Origin: Streptomyces sp. A0958 | GTDB lineage: Bacteria; Actinomycetota; Actinomycetes; Streptomycetales; Streptomycetaceae | Assembly: GCF_004795035.1 (NCBI RefSeq) | Contig: NZ_SSBK01000008.1 | Span: forward strand, 1-64,000 | DNA length: 64,000 bases | Reading direction: 5' to 3' | Shown here: in pieces, positions 18,902-28,832 of the stretch | How positions within the stretch are numbered: the first letter of the stretch is position 1 | Layout of the letters: the number at the start of each line of letters is the position of its first letter | Notes under the pieces: model-generated | The model's database searches: none | What the model saw: only the letters and a program-made list of their open reading frames with translations | Told to the model about the DNA's origin: nothing | Made by a program: the position numbers and the translations under genes

Positions 18902-19050
18902 CTAGGTGCTGATCAACAGGGTGCGGAAGCCGTCGAGTTCGAGCATGCCGGTGTTGGGGGTTCTGGGGTTGTAGCGTGCCCCGGGGATGCGAGCCTCGGA
19001 CCTGGTCAGCCATGCGACGACCTGGTCGTGGTGGGCCTCGGGATCGAAGT
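18902..19050 (-). pseudogene. short gene fragment, unknown
   Basis: About 50 codons with natural composition (DFDPEAHHDQVVAWLTRS, then NTGMLELDGFRTLLIST) ending in a stop at 18902. It is surrounded by frames of poor composition, so it is probably the 3' end of a lost gene. No family is recognised. Confidence 0.25.
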
Positions 19051-19348
19051 CCCAGGCGAGTCGGCACGGCCGGGTGCCATGACCCGTGATCCAGACGGGG
19101 GCGAGGCCCAAAGGGACCGGGGCATACAGCCCTCAAGGACCTCTGCGGCTTCGCCCGGGGCGGGATCGCTCGCTTCCAGGCCGCCCCGGGCCCGGGGCAT
19201 GCAGGTGCCGGCACGTTCCTCACATGCAAGGCGACACACCGCCGGCTCTCCGCCTGGCGGCGCTCTCGGCCCGGGCCGGCCTCCTTGTCCACCGTGCGCA
19301 GGTCCCGCAATGGCCGCCGGCGGACAACGCCCGGCCACCGCACCTGGG

Positions 19349-19820
19349 TCAGGAGCGCCGGGTGTAGCGGTGGAGGCGGGTTCGGGGTTCGGGTGTCGGT
19401 TTCGGTGAGTCCGAGGGCGGTGGCGGTGGTGGTCCAGGGCTGGTCGTCGGCGCGGGCCATGTGGGCGGGCGGTGCGGGCGGCTTGGGCGACGGGGTATTC
19501 GAGGGCGGTGATGGCGGGCAGCGCGGCGAGGGGTGCGCCGACGGCCAGGGTGTCCAGGCGGGGCGGAGCTGGGTGAGGAGGGCGGCGACGTCTTCGGGGA
19601 TGGGGGTGGTGCGGTCATCGATGTCGGTGATGTGCTGGTCCCAGTCGGCTTCCGGGCCGCCGGTGTCGTGCCACTCCGGACCCTCGGCGGCGGCCTCCTG
19701 CCAGTCCAGGGGGTGGTGGCTGATGGCACGCCGGCCGCATGAGCACGCCCCGCGCAGCGCGGTCACGAGCGGAGCGTTGAGGGCGCCGTCGTAAACCCAC
19801 CAGTCGCTGGTCTCGCGCAT
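19349..19820 (-). pseudogene. hypothetical protein, probably frameshifted
   Basis: From the ATG at 19820 the frame reads MRETSDWWVYDGALNAPLV, then GACSCGRRAISHHPLDW, EADWDQHITDID and PIPEDVAALLTQL. Beyond about 19570 a different frame has the better composition (LDTLAVGAPLAALPAITALE), and the original returns at MARADDQPWTTTATALGL. Two compensating frameshifts are the simplest reading. The protein is of a type often seen in Streptomyces without known function. Confidence 0.4.
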
Positions 19821-20183
19821 CTGCGAGCCGCTGCCGAGGTCGAAGATCACCGGCTTCGGCTCCGTCCTGTCGACCGGCACCGGGGCCGACGTCCCAGATA
19901 CGACGCGCCGCACTCCTCCGTCTCCCACACAGTCACAGCCCCGCCCCATGCTTCCCCGCCGGCAATGGTCTTGCGGCGGCTCGGTCCCTGTCCCTCGTCC
20001 CCGACTCTGCCCGCCCCCAGGCGCCGGCGAGCCCTGAATGCCCGAACCGGTGAACGCCGGCCCGGCGAGGGAAAGACGGAGCCGTCCGGGTGAGTGTCCT
20101 GTGTCATCGAGCGGTGAGCACATGCCACCGCACTTTGACTGGCTGACGTCCGTGACACAGGTGGAGCCCTGGGGAAGGAGTGA

Positions 20184-21404
20184 GTGGAACCCAGGGAGGT
20201 TGTTGTGGCGCGTGATCGGATCGGGCTGGCCGAGGTCCTGGCCGCGGCGGAGAAAGCCGCCCCGATGGCCTCACTGGATGTGGTGGCGCGTAATCTGCGG
20301 GACCGGTTCGGCGCGCGGAACGTGTCGTTCCTGTTCCTCGACCTCGTCGGCCTGAAGCTGGCGCGGGTCACCGAAGAGGTGGCTACGCAGCAGGGGCGCC
20401 AGTCCGATCAGGTCGACCTGCCCGGCAGCGTCTACGACCAGGTCCTGCGCACCCAGAAGCTGGTGTGCACCCCGGACAGCGGGCAGTGGCAGCGGGTGAT
20501 CTCGCCGGTCACCAACCGCGGTGACGCCATCGGCGTCCTGGAGCTGTTCCTCCTCGACGCCGGGCCGGACGTGCTGGAGCAGGTGGAAGAGGTCGCGCAC
20601 GCTCTGGCGTACCTCTTGGTCACCGACCGCCGCTTCACCGACCTCTACCAATGGGACCAGCGCACCGCCCCGGTGAGCCTGGCCGCCGAGATCCAGCGCC
20701 AGCTCCTACCCTCCGCCCCCACGTGCGAGGCGCCCGAGTTCGCCCTCGCCTGCGCCCTCGTCCCCGCCGATACCATTGCCGGCGACACCTACGACTACAC
20801 CCTCGACCACGACACCCTGCACCTGTCCATCACCGACGCCATGGGCCACGACGTCGACGCCGCCCTTATGGCCACCCTCGCGGTCAACGCCTCCCGCGGC
20901 GCCCGCCGCGCCGAAGCCGGCCTCGCCGAACAAGCCCGCCAGACCCACCAGGCCATGCTCGACCACGGCCGCCGCGTCTTCGTCACCGGACAGCTGCTGC
21001 GCATCGCCCTGGACGGCAGCGGCGCCCAGCTCGTCAACGCCGGCCACATCTGGCCCCTGCGCCTGCGCGACGGCCAGGTCGACGAAGTCCCCCTGGGCGT
21101 CAACCTGCCCTTCGGCATCTCCGTACAAGGCCCCTACCAGGTGCAGGACATCGACCTTCGCTCCGGTGACCGCCTCATCCTCTACACCGACGGCATGCAG
21201 GAGCGTGAGGCGGAGACCGTCGACCTGCCCGGCGTGATCCGTGACACCGCCGATCAGCACCCCCGGGAGGTGGTTCGCACTCTGACCGCCGCGGTTACCG
21301 ACGCCTGCGGCGGCCACCTCCAAGATGACGCCACCGTGCTGTGCCTGGACTGGCGCGGTCCCCACACCGCAGGCCGCAGCGCGAACGCCGGCGCCGACAC
21401 CTGA
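20184..21404 (+). CDS. GAF-SpoIIE (PP2C-type) serine phosphatase
   Basis: A 406-residue cytosolic protein. Residues about 10-150 form a GAF-like sensor domain ([20 protein letters not shown]); the rest is a PPM/SpoIIE phosphatase: [31 protein letters not shown] with the metal-binding [17 protein letters not shown] with the second metal Asp, [10 protein letters not shown] and [10 protein letters not shown] and finally DDATVLCL. Such proteins dephosphorylate anti-anti-sigma factors. No sigma regulator is adjacent. GTG at 20184 has GGAAGGAG; a second GTG at 20205 with AGGGAGG is equally possible. Confidence 0.9.
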   Translation: MEPREVVVARDRIGLAEVLAAAEKAAPMASLDVVARNLRDRFGARNVSFLFLDLVGLKLARVTEEVATQQGRQSDQVDLPGSVYDQVLRTQKLVCTPDSGQWQRVISPVTNRGDAIGVLELFLLDAGPDVLEQVEEVAHALAYLLVTDRRFTDLYQWDQRTAPVSLAAEIQRQLLPSAPTCEAPEFALACALVPADTIAGDTYDYTLDHDTLHLSITDAMGHDVDAALMATLAVNASRGARRAEAGLAEQARQTHQAMLDHGRRVFVTGQLLRIALDGSGAQLVNAGHIWPLRLRDGQVDEVPLGVNLPFGISVQGPYQVQDIDLRSGDRLILYTDGMQEREAETVDLPGVIRDTADQHPREVVRTLTAAVTDACGGHLQDDATVLCLDWRGPHTAGRSANAGADT

Positions 21405-21644
21405 CCCCGCCGTACACCGGGACTTCGCAGCGGTTCTGGAGCGGAAAAGCTCAATCCTCATCCTCAGTGGCACACGCTCAAGGTTGGATGGCCCAGAACA
21501 GGGAGGGCGGAACGGTGTGACCGGCGTGCCCTCGCGCACGAGATTCGAACGGTCGCACTATTTGGGTTTGTCGACGTACGACTTCCCCAGGACCTGCGCG
21601 ACGCCCAGCTCGCCCTTCAACCACACCCGCGCCGCCGGCCCAGG

Positions 21645-21724
21645 ACGCGGGCGGCCCGGGGCGCGGGCGGCCCGGGGCGCGGGCGGGTCAGGGCGCGGGC
21701 GGGTCAGGACGCGGGCGGGTCAGG
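21645..21724. repeat. five tandem 16-bp GC repeats
   Basis: Five head-to-tail units of a 16-bp sequence; the first two end CGGCCCGGG and the last three CGGGTCAGG. It lies in a 0.65 kb stretch (21405-22054) that holds no convincing gene. Confidence 0.8.
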
Positions 21725-22054
21725 ACGCCGAGCGCTTCTACGCCCTCTTCGAGGCGTATGCGAGCGGCAGACGTGCGTCCGCGCCGGCGGCAAACCCTTC
21801 AGCCAGGCGCCGTGGGGCGGATCGACGCCGCCGCCCTCTGATAACTGGTCCAGCCGAGCAGGACCGCGACGCCCCGGGAACGCGCTGCGTGCCCTCGGCG
21901 TGGAGCGGGCGGTGTAGCGGGGCGTACGTAGGCCCAGGGGGCGGATGCCGTCTCTTTTGCCGCGGTGACGGGCGCATGCCTGCACGAGCCGTCAGGCTGG
22001 ACGGAGGACCGATCCCCGATCACGGTGCAGACCGAAGAAGAGAGGCAGAGATCT

Positions 22055-22909
22055 GTGAGCGTTAGCCGAGTTGTGGTTGTGACGGGCGCGGCGCGGGGGA
22101 TTGGGCGTGCCACCGCAGTCGCGTTCGCCAGGGCCGGGTACCGGGTGGCCGGGGCCGATATCGCAGCGCTCGCGAGTCCCGCGATGGAGTACGAGCCCGC
22201 AACCGCCGAAGATCTCGCTGAGACCGGGAGGCTCGTGGAGGAGGCCGGTGCCGAGTGGCTTCCGATCGTTTTCGACCAGCGCGACAAGGCGGCCGTCCGC
22301 GACGGGTTCGCCGAGGTCGCTGACCGCTTCGGCGGCGTCGACGTCGTGTTCGCGAATGCGGGTGTGCAGGGCTTCGCTTCGCTGCTGGAGATGAGCGACG
22401 AGCTGTGGCACGACCAGATCGACATCAACCTCACCGGCACCGCCAACGTGCTCCGGGTCGCCGCGCCGCTGCTGGTCGAGCGCGGTGGCGGGCGGATCAT
22501 CGTGACTTCTTCCACGCAGGGCCAGCACGGCACTCTCGACGGCGCCGGCTACTCGGCGTCGAAGTGGGGGCTGATCGGGCTGATGAAGTCGGCTGCTCTG
22601 GATCTCGGGCGGTACGGGATCACGGTCAACGCCGTGATCCCTGGGCTGATCGACACGAAGCTCACCCGGCACGAGGACCGCTACGCACAGATCATCCGCA
22701 CCGGCGGCAACGAGCCCAGCGGGGATGTCGAGAAGGACGAGCGGACCGCGGCGGACGCGCAGCGGCGGAAGCTTCCGCTCGGCGTGCCGTGGGTCGAGCC
22801 GCAGGACGTGGCCCCGCTGGTTGTGTTCCTCGCCTCGGAGGACGCACGGATGGTCAGCGGTACCAGCTTCGCGGCCACCGGCGGCGACAGTGCCAGCATC
22901 ACCGCGTGA
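22055..22909 (+). CDS. SDR oxidoreductase, mycofactocin-type subfamily
   Basis: A 284-residue NAD(P)-dependent dehydrogenase. The Rossmann motif VVVTGAARGIGRATAVAFAR, NAGV, and the catalytic YSASKWG (Tyr/Lys) with the preceding Ser in VTSSTQGQ are present. The insert ADIAALASPAMEYEPAT after the second strand and the loop LTRHEDRYAQIIRTGG are characteristic of the mycofactocin-dependent SDR family, whose members keep NAD tightly bound and oxidise alcohols such as carveol. No mycofactocin genes are present here. The GTG at 22055 gives the normal N-terminus. Confidence 0.88.
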   Translation: MSVSRVVVVTGAARGIGRATAVAFARAGYRVAGADIAALASPAMEYEPATAEDLAETGRLVEEAGAEWLPIVFDQRDKAAVRDGFAEVADRFGGVDVVFANAGVQGFASLLEMSDELWHDQIDINLTGTANVLRVAAPLLVERGGGRIIVTSSTQGQHGTLDGAGYSASKWGLIGLMKSAALDLGRYGITVNAVIPGLIDTKLTRHEDRYAQIIRTGGNEPSGDVEKDERTAADAQRRKLPLGVPWVEPQDVAPLVVFLASEDARMVSGTSFAATGGDSASITA

Positions 22910-23481
22910 CCGGCACTGTCGCGCGCATGGCAGGCGGCGGCTCGCACGCCGAAGCCGGTAACCCACTGCGCCCACTGCGCCTGCGCCGGGGCGGGCGCGG
23001 CGTCCCGGCCGGAATGGTCGAGGGCATGTGGCGCGTCCGACGTCTGGTCGTGGTGGTGGTGGTCGTCGTCGGCGTGCGCAGCGGTCGACGCGGTCGCGGG
23101 CGGGGCGTCGTCCTGCGCGGTGGCGGGTGCGGGGCGGGCGGGGCCGATCGCGTTCTCGACCATCGGCCCGACGCCGGTCGGAGGGCTCAGACGGGGGCGC
23201 GTCCCGCCGGCGCCTGGGCTGGACGTCGAGGGGCGGCGATTGATCCTTCTCACCGGCCGATCCGCCCCGGACCCCCGCGCCCGCCGAAACGGCCATCACC
23301 ACTCTGGCCGTCCCCGACTGCCTGATCGACCTGTCAGAGCGCAGCCGAACCTGCCGGCGTTCGTCGACCGGCTGGGCGTCCCCCTACAGAGGGCCGTGCT
23401 GTTCATCGTGGGCCCAATCGGTGCCCCGGGCGCTACCGGCAGGCACCCCAGGGTCCGTCGGACACACTGCCCGGCCCCGCC

Positions 23482-23721
23482 CTAAAAAGCGTTGTCCAGC
23501 GTCAGGGTGAGCTCGGCGATCCGCCACCCACCGACGGTCCGGCGCAGGCCGAACGTGTCCCGGTCGAGACCATCTGGTTGCTCTCGCCGGTGTTCCTCGT
23601 CTGCGCCAGATAGGCGGCTCCAGGTGGTGTCTTCGGTCAGGCTCGCTTCCAGCTCGGGCACATCGAGCTCGTCCGGGGCGTGGGCGTAGTTCGCCACCGC
23701 CTGCTGGAGTTCGGCGATCAC
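23482..23721 (-). CDS. short SnoaL/NTF2-like protein, probably deleted internally
   Basis: A 79-residue protein that begins like SnoaL-like proteins (IAELQQAVANYAHAPDELD) and ends like them (FGLRRTVGGWRIAELTLTLD), but lacks the roughly 50 residues between. Its first codon overlaps the stop of the oxidoreductase gene (ATGA), so the two are co-transcribed. It is probably a remnant that keeps its reading frame. The intervening region 22910-23480 holds no clear gene. Confidence 0.5.
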   Translation of the reverse strand: MIAELQQAVANYAHAPDELDVPELEASLTEDTTWSRLSGADEEHRREQPDGLDRDTFGLRRTVGGWRIAELTLTLDNAF

Positions 23722-24716
23722 GAGACCACCGTCAGCACGATCTTGCCTTGGAGGTGGCCCTGCGCGGCTCGCGCGTGTGCGCTGCCCGCCTCGGACAGCG
23801 GGTAGGTGCTGTCCACCCCGACCTGGAGCTTGCCCTCGCCGAACAGGCGCCCGATCTCGGCGAGCTGGGGGCCGTTGGAACGCACCTGAATGTTCGAGAC
23901 CGTGATGCCCAGACGCGCCGTCTCTTCCGGGTCGTACTTGGCGAAGAACACCGGAAGCATGGTGCCGCCGCGCTTGAGCACGGTCAGGAAGCGTGAGCTG
24001 TCCGGGCCGCCGACGGTGTCGATGACCAGGTCGACGCCGCTGACCACATCTGTGGCCCGCGTCGTGGTGTAGTCGATGAACTCATCGGCGCCGAGCTTGC
24101 GCAGGAACTGCTCGTGCCGGCCCGAGGCTACCGCGATGACGTGTGCCCCCTTCCATTTCGCCAGCTGCACCGCGAAGTGGCCCACTCCACCGGCGGCCCC
24201 ATTGACCAGCACGGTCATCCCCGGCGTGATCGGCACCGGCTGGTGCACCTGGCCGGTGAAAGGAGACGGCACGTCGTGGCCGAGGTCAACCAGGTACTGC
24301 CAGGCCGTAAGCACGGCCATCGGCGCCCCAGCCGCCTGCACGTGGTCAATACCGGCCGGCTTGTGAGCCAGGTCCGAAGCCGGCGCGGCCACGTACTCGG
24401 CGTACGTCCGGCCGTCGAATCCGGGGAACCGCAGCATGCCGAAGACCTCGTCACCGACGGCGAACCCCGACACGTCCGGGGCGACCGCCTGAACCACGCC
24501 CGACATGTCCGTTCCAGGGACCAGGGGGAACTCCAGCGCCGGCCTCATATCGGCCGGCATGACCTTCATCCCCTCACGCAGGTACCAGTCCGGCGGGTTG
24601 ATGCCCGCCGCGTGCACCCGGACGAGCACCTCGCCCGGGCCGATCTCGGGAACCGGCACCTCGTCGTACTGCAGAACTTCCGGCCCGCCCGCTTCGTGGA
24701 ACTGGATCGCCTTCAT
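23718..24716 (-). CDS. NADP-dependent quinone-type oxidoreductase (MDR)
   Basis: A 332-residue zinc-free medium-chain dehydrogenase/reductase. The N-terminal GroES-like fold reads MKAIQFHEAGGPEVLQYDEV, VPGTDMSGVVQAVAPDVSGF and VGDEVFGM; the cofactor domain has VLVNGAAGGVGHFAVQLAKW. Zinc-binding Cys residues of alcohol dehydrogenases are absent, as expected for quinone or enone reductases. It is transcribed away from the LysR-type gene at 24819, which probably regulates it. Confidence 0.9.
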   Translation of the reverse strand: MKAIQFHEAGGPEVLQYDEVPVPEIGPGEVLVRVHAAGINPPDWYLREGMKVMPADMRPALEFPLVPGTDMSGVVQAVAPDVSGFAVGDEVFGMLRFPGFDGRTYAEYVAAPASDLAHKPAGIDHVQAAGAPMAVLTAWQYLVDLGHDVPSPFTGQVHQPVPITPGMTVLVNGAAGGVGHFAVQLAKWKGAHVIAVASGRHEQFLRKLGADEFIDYTTTRATDVVSGVDLVIDTVGGPDSSRFLTVLKRGGTMLPVFFAKYDPEETARLGITVSNIQVRSNGPQLAEIGRLFGEGKLQVGVDSTYPLSEAGSAHARAAQGHLQGKIVLTVVS

Positions 24717-24818
24717 CGCACCTGTCGCTTTCTTGGGGAAACGTTGCTCCTTCAGTCAAGGCCCAGGACGGCATGGCCGTCCAAGACCGGTTCGGCAACC
24801 TGATCATTCTGAAACGGC

Positions 24819-25715
24819 ATGACGGCGTACGCTGGAAAAGTGAACGATCTCGGACAGGACCTGGAACTGCGGCTGGTGCGTTACTTCACCGTGGTGGCGG
24901 CGCACCAGCACTTCGGCCGGGCGGCCGCCGACTTGCACGTGGCCCAGCCGGCGCTGAGCCGCCAGATCCAACGGCTCGAGAAGCGTCTCGGCGCACGCCT
25001 GCTGGACCGCACGCCCCAGGGAACCCGGCTCACTCCGGCCGGACAGACGTTCCTCCCCCAGGCCCGAGCTCTGCTGCAGGCCGCCCGCCAGGCCGAGCTG
25101 GCCGTGCGTGAACAAGCCGAGACCGAGCGAATCGCCATCGGCTACGTTGAAGACCTGGTGATCACTGCCGCCGTACGGGAACTGCGCCGCCGTCACCCCG
25201 ACGCCGAGATCGCCACCCGGCATCTAAGCTGCCGCAACGTCGGGGCGCTGTCCGACAAGCGCGTCGACGCCCTGATCGCGCGGGCCCCGCTGCCGCTCGC
25301 CGCCGACGACGTGTCCACCACGCCGCTGTATGAGGAGCCCCGGATGCTCGTTGTCCCGCGCGGCCATCCCCTGGCCGACCGCGCGGCGGTGACCGCAGAA
25401 GAACTGGCCGGCGAGGAAGCGGCGCCGTGCGCGTTCGACACCGCGGACTGGACTTCCTACCGAATCCTCGGGGCCGGTGTGCCGCCGATCGAGAGCTACG
25501 AGGACAAGCTCGAACTCGTCGCGAGTGGCAGGGCGATCGCCGTGCTACCGGTCGGCGATCGGCGTAGCTCACTACGTCCCGACCTCGTCACCGTCCCGAT
25601 CGAGGGCGCTCCCCCCAGCCAGGTCGTCCTGGTCAGCCGCAAGGGCGACCCGAATCCGATGATCAGGAATCTCCGGCTAGCCGCCAAGGCCGTCCTGACC
25701 GCCCCGGCAGCCTGA
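24819..25715 (+). CDS. LysR-family transcriptional regulator
   Basis: A 298-residue regulator with the N-terminal winged helix LRLVRYFTVVAAHQHFGRAA, LHVAQPALSRQIQRLEKRLG and RTPQGTRLTPAG, followed by a type-2 periplasmic-binding-like effector domain. It is divergent from the MDR oxidoreductase gene; the 102-base gap between them must hold both promoters and its binding site. The ATG at 24819 is used; a GTG at 24840 (VNDLGQDLELRLV) gives a more typical length before the helix and is a good alternative. Confidence 0.9.
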   Translation: MTAYAGKVNDLGQDLELRLVRYFTVVAAHQHFGRAAADLHVAQPALSRQIQRLEKRLGARLLDRTPQGTRLTPAGQTFLPQARALLQAARQAELAVREQAETERIAIGYVEDLVITAAVRELRRRHPDAEIATRHLSCRNVGALSDKRVDALIARAPLPLAADDVSTTPLYEEPRMLVVPRGHPLADRAAVTAEELAGEEAAPCAFDTADWTSYRILGAGVPPIESYEDKLELVASGRAIAVLPVGDRRSSLRPDLVTVPIEGAPPSQVVLVSRKGDPNPMIRNLRLAAKAVLTAPAA

Positions 25716-25784
25716 CCGGGGAACCGGCGGCCGGTTGATGTGGCGATGGGTGACCTGGACTCTGGGTTGTCACGATGCCTCCGG

Positions 25785-26050
25785 GCTCGTACTCGGTGAG
25801 CGAGGCAGAAGAACCGCCTACGCGTCCTGGGCCAACTCGATCGAAGCCCGCTTCGGACTCCTGCGGCAGTTCACCGTCGCCAACTCCGACCACTCCAACC
25901 ACACGGCCCAGTCCCGAGCCCTGCCCGCCCTACCTCCGCTGGCGCAACACCAACGCTCCCCCACCCCGACGTCCTCGCCTCCCAGCCCTGCGAATGCGCA
26001 CATATCCGCAGCGAGAAGAGCATCCGATGGGGCGGACGTCCCGTCGGTGA
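25785..26050 (+). pseudogene. IS630-family transposase C-terminal relic
   Basis: In one frame RRTAYASWANSIEARFGLLR and QFTVANSDHSNHTAQSRAL, then after a shift YLRWRNTNAPPPRRP: the C-terminal end of an IS630-type transposase ('YasWaNpIEahFgpLRqF...yLRWRN'). The Glu of the DDE triad lies in this part. The rest of the gene is missing. Confidence 0.7.
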
Positions 26051-26186
26051 AGCAGCGTGAGTTCACGTCTCAGGTCTGAGGTTCGCTCCGCAGGTCGTCG
26101 AAGCCCTCTGGCGTCGCGCAGGCCGAGGCCGCCAGGTCTGCAGAGAGTGCGCACAACGGCTTCGGCCAGGCGTCGTCACGAACGAG

Positions 26187-26734
26187 TCAAGGGCTTGCGT
26201 CGTGCTGGCCTTCTTGGAGCTGGGCGGGGCGGGAGACCGGGTCTGCGGTACCTGGTCTCCCGCCCCTGGGGCCGCTGCTGCCGGCCGGGATGAGGTCGGT
26301 CCGGCCAGCAGCAGCGGGGTCTACGGCGCCGGGCTGGGGAACGGTCCCGGGCTCGCTTTCGTCGGCCTGGGGCCCGGCGTTGGGGCAGCCGATGATGTGC
26401 GGCGAGTCGGGTACGCAGGTGGCGCCTTCTTCGGGGTACAGGCGCCAGTACAGCTTCGTGCCCGGGGTGGTCGGCAGGTCCTGGCAGAGGGCGGAGACGC
26501 GGTTGGCGTTCAGCTCGGCGAACTGGGTGCCTTTCGCCGATGGCAAGCCCCGGTAACCGTCACGCCATACTGCGATCTTGGGGTCGTCGCGGTGGTGAGC
26601 CAGTCCGATACACGGTTGGTGTCCTGCGTCTGCGAGGCGCCGTTCCGGAACTCCGTCTCGGCTCCGCCCGGTTCCTCAAGACTCCCGTTGGCCAGGGCGA
26701 CGCGGCGAGGCGGGGAGGAGGGTGCGGTCATCAT
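26187..26734 (-). pseudogene. frameshifted carbohydrate-binding-like surface protein relic
   Basis: First frame: NGSLEEPGGAETEFRNGASQ, then DTNRVSDWLTTAT. From about 26585 the second frame continues PKIAVWRDGYRGLPSAKGTQ, FAELNANRVSALCQDL and TTPGTKLYWRLY. These phrases are typical of secreted galactose-binding-like (beta-sandwich) proteins ('NGsFEeP...w..dg..g.pa..G.qfaELNAn...lyQd..ttPG..l.w...'). No signal peptide is visible, so only an internal piece remains. The following 0.6 kb (26735-27330) holds nothing convincing. Confidence 0.5.
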
Positions 26735-27330
26735 CGTTCTCCTTCTTCAAGGCAGTGACGGATTGTGCGGTCGGGCCGTGCGTCGGCTCGTCCTCGGTCC
26801 TGCGGAAGATCGGTGTGGCAGAGAGCGGGCTGAGGCTGGGGTGGCTGGGTACGCCCCCTTTCGCGTAGCCCGGTGAAGCGCGCGGAACACCGCTCCCTGC
26901 GGCGAAGCGAAGGGCGACCGGACCCGGTTGCGTAGGTTGCGGCCGGCCTCGCACGACCGACGTGAGGGGCGGTGGTACCGCCTGACGGGACCGCAGACAG
27001 ACCGGTGAGGGGTGCGCCCGGGACCGCGGCGGACAACCTCAAACGGAATATCACCTTCAGTATTTCCACTGACACCGTGCGTGAACATCGGTGTGGAGTG
27101 CTCCCCACAGTCCGCGCACCGGCGCACAACGCGGCCTGAGCGCGGGCTCGGCTCGCACTCCCGTCTCCCTCCTTCGACGGGTTTCGGCGCCCATGCGGTG
27201 GGAGAGCGGTTGGGTTCACCCGCTCTTGACGGGGCTACAGCTCGCCGACCTACGGGAGATACGCGCGGGCACGTGGGGGCGTACGAAAGCCCTGGTCCGG
27301 GAACGGCGCGACTTCAGGCCGTGCTGCCGT

Positions 27331-27376
27331 GCTGCCGTGCTGCCGTGCCGTCGTGTCGGCACGGCAGCACGGCAGC
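27331..27376 (-). terminator. terminator of the ArsR-like gene
   Basis: A perfect 19-bp stem (27331-27349/27358-27376) with an 8-base loop, built of GTGCTGCC direct repeats, 38 bases past the stop of the minus-strand regulator gene. Confidence 0.8.
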
Positions 27377-27413
27377 GCATCCGCTGGTCCCCACGCCGCA
27401 GAAGGCCGATGGC

Positions 27414-27995
27414 TCATCGGTCCTGGTCGGCGTCGGCCTCTGTGTGGGGAAGCAGGGGGAACAGTCGGGTGACAAGGGCCACCGGTCGAGCGCCATCGGG
27501 CCGGGCGAGGGGGCGCTGTTCTCGGTCCTGGTAGGAGGCGAGCGCCCGTCGGATCACGTTGGCGACCCGGCTCATCTCTTCAGGCGTCAGGTACGCGACA
27601 GCGCTGAAGGCTTCGTCGTGGCGCCATTCGGACGGCGCTTGTTCTCGCTGTGTCAGCCAGCGCTGCCAGCTCTCGTCCTCCAGCCCACGGGCCAAGTCGC
27701 CGAACCGCTCTTCCGTAGGGCTGTCGGCGGCGGGGGCGTGCTGCCTTATGCGCCAGGGTCGTGCGCGGCCACCGCCATGGGGGGCCTCTTCGATGTAGCC
27801 GTGACGTGCGAGCTGCCGTAGGTGAAATGAGCAGAGCCCCGAGCTGTAGCCCAGCCGGGTGGCGGCTTCGGTTGCCGTGACGGTGCCGACTTCGGCGAGT
27901 AGGTCCAGCAAGGCCGTGCGGACTTCGTGCTCGCGTAGTTCTTCACTGGCGCCGGTTGTCTGGGCGTCCGGAGTGTTGACGTCATCTTCAGTCAC
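27414..27995 (-). CDS. ArsR/winged-helix transcriptional regulator
   Basis: A 193-residue protein. A winged helix lies at about residues 25-80: EVRTALLDLLAEVGTVTATE, AATRLGYSSGLCSFHLRQLA and RHGYIEEAPHGGGRARPWRI. The rest is helical and resembles the C-terminal part of ArsR-type regulators found with transporters or resistance genes. The GTG at 27995 partly overlaps one of two ACTTTGCAAAGT palindromes; an earlier in-frame ATG at 28103 would put both palindromes inside the coding region, so the later start is preferred. It is divergent from the deformylase gene and probably controls it. Confidence 0.75.
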   Translation of the reverse strand: MTEDDVNTPDAQTTGASEELREHEVRTALLDLLAEVGTVTATEAATRLGYSSGLCSFHLRQLARHGYIEEAPHGGGRARPWRIRQHAPAADSPTEERFGDLARGLEDESWQRWLTQREQAPSEWRHDEAFSAVAYLTPEEMSRVANVIRRALASYQDREQRPLARPDGARPVALVTRLFPLLPHTEADADQDR

Positions 27996-28022
27996 TTTGC
28001 AAAGTCTGCTACTTTGCAAAGT
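27994..28022. promoter_or_regulatory. twin palindromic operator ACTTTGCAAAGT
   Basis: Two identical 12-bp palindromes at 27994-28005 and 28011-28022, 17 bases centre to centre, between the ArsR-like gene and the peptide deformylase gene. The first touches the regulator's GTG codon, implying a very short or absent leader and tight autorepression. Confidence 0.75.
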
Positions 28023-28105
28023 GCTTGGCAAGCGGCAGTCCTTGAAGGCATCCGCCACGGTGTCCACTGCGGCATCTGTGGCGTGCGCAAAGGGGGGAGA
28101 CAACC

Positions 28106-28768
28106 ATGCCTGTCCGTTACGAGCGGTCCCGTCCCGCCGACCGGCGAGTTCGTGTGCAGGGCCGCCCAGTGGACACCTTTCCGGCTCTGCCGCCGGAGGC
28201 GGAACGGGGTTCGGTTCGCAGGATCACGGTGGTGGGCGAGGAGGTGCTGAGCCGTCCGTGCCGGGTCGTGACCGAACTCGGAACTCCGGAGCTGTCGGCG
28301 TTGATCGACGACATGTTCCTGACCATGTATGTGGCTGACGGCGCCGGCCTGGCTGCCAACCAGGTAGACGTCGGCCTGCGGTTGTTCGTATACGACTGCC
28401 CGGACGACCATGGAATCCGGCATGTCGGCCACATCGTCAACCCTGTTCTGGACCTGCCTGATCCAGGTAGCCGCCGACTCATTGACGACTTCGAGGGCTG
28501 TTTGTCCGTACCGGGTGCGGGCATGACGGTTCCTCGTACCGATCGTGCTGTCGCTCGCGGACTCGACAAGGACGGCAATCCCGTTGTCGTCGAAGGAACG
28601 GGTTACTTCGCCCGGTGCCTGCAACACGAGACGGACCACCTCTTCGGTCACACCTATCTCGACCGGCTCTCCAAGCGGGATCGCAAAGACGCGCTGCGGC
28701 AGATGGCGGAGCGCCGTGAGGATGTCTTCGCTCAACGCTCCATCAAGGCCGCCCGCCTGGGGCAGTGA
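28106..28768 (+). CDS. def: peptide deformylase
   Basis: A 220-residue metalloenzyme that removes the formyl group from nascent proteins. All three signature motifs are intact: [10 protein letters not shown] (motif 1), EGCLSVPG with the metal-binding Cys (motif 2) and [12 protein letters not shown] (HEXXH-type motif 3, two metal His and the catalytic Glu). It has an N-terminal extension of about 35 residues. The ATG at 28106 has GGGGGGAGA upstream. A second, plasmid-type deformylase can be a resistance copy against deformylase inhibitors such as actinonin; this is an inference supported only by its own regulator gene. Confidence 0.93.
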   Translation: MPVRYERSRPADRRVRVQGRPVDTFPALPPEAERGSVRRITVVGEEVLSRPCRVVTELGTPELSALIDDMFLTMYVADGAGLAANQVDVGLRLFVYDCPDDHGIRHVGHIVNPVLDLPDPGSRRLIDDFEGCLSVPGAGMTVPRTDRAVARGLDKDGNPVVVEGTGYFARCLQHETDHLFGHTYLDRLSKRDRKDALRQMAERREDVFAQRSIKAARLGQ

Positions 28769-28832
28769 GAGCTCGGCCGAAGCGTTCGGGCTTGTGACGT
28801 GTGCCCGGCCGAGCCTCCCAGTGCCGCGGCCC

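Noticed and set aside
18552..20123. 523-codon minus-strand frame
   Set aside because: Only short parts have natural composition and these belong to separate degraded genes; most of the frame is Arg/Pro/Ser-rich.
27321..27376. Short tandem repeat array GTGCTGCC
   Set aside because: The repeats are fully explained as the stem of a terminator hairpin after the ArsR-like gene.
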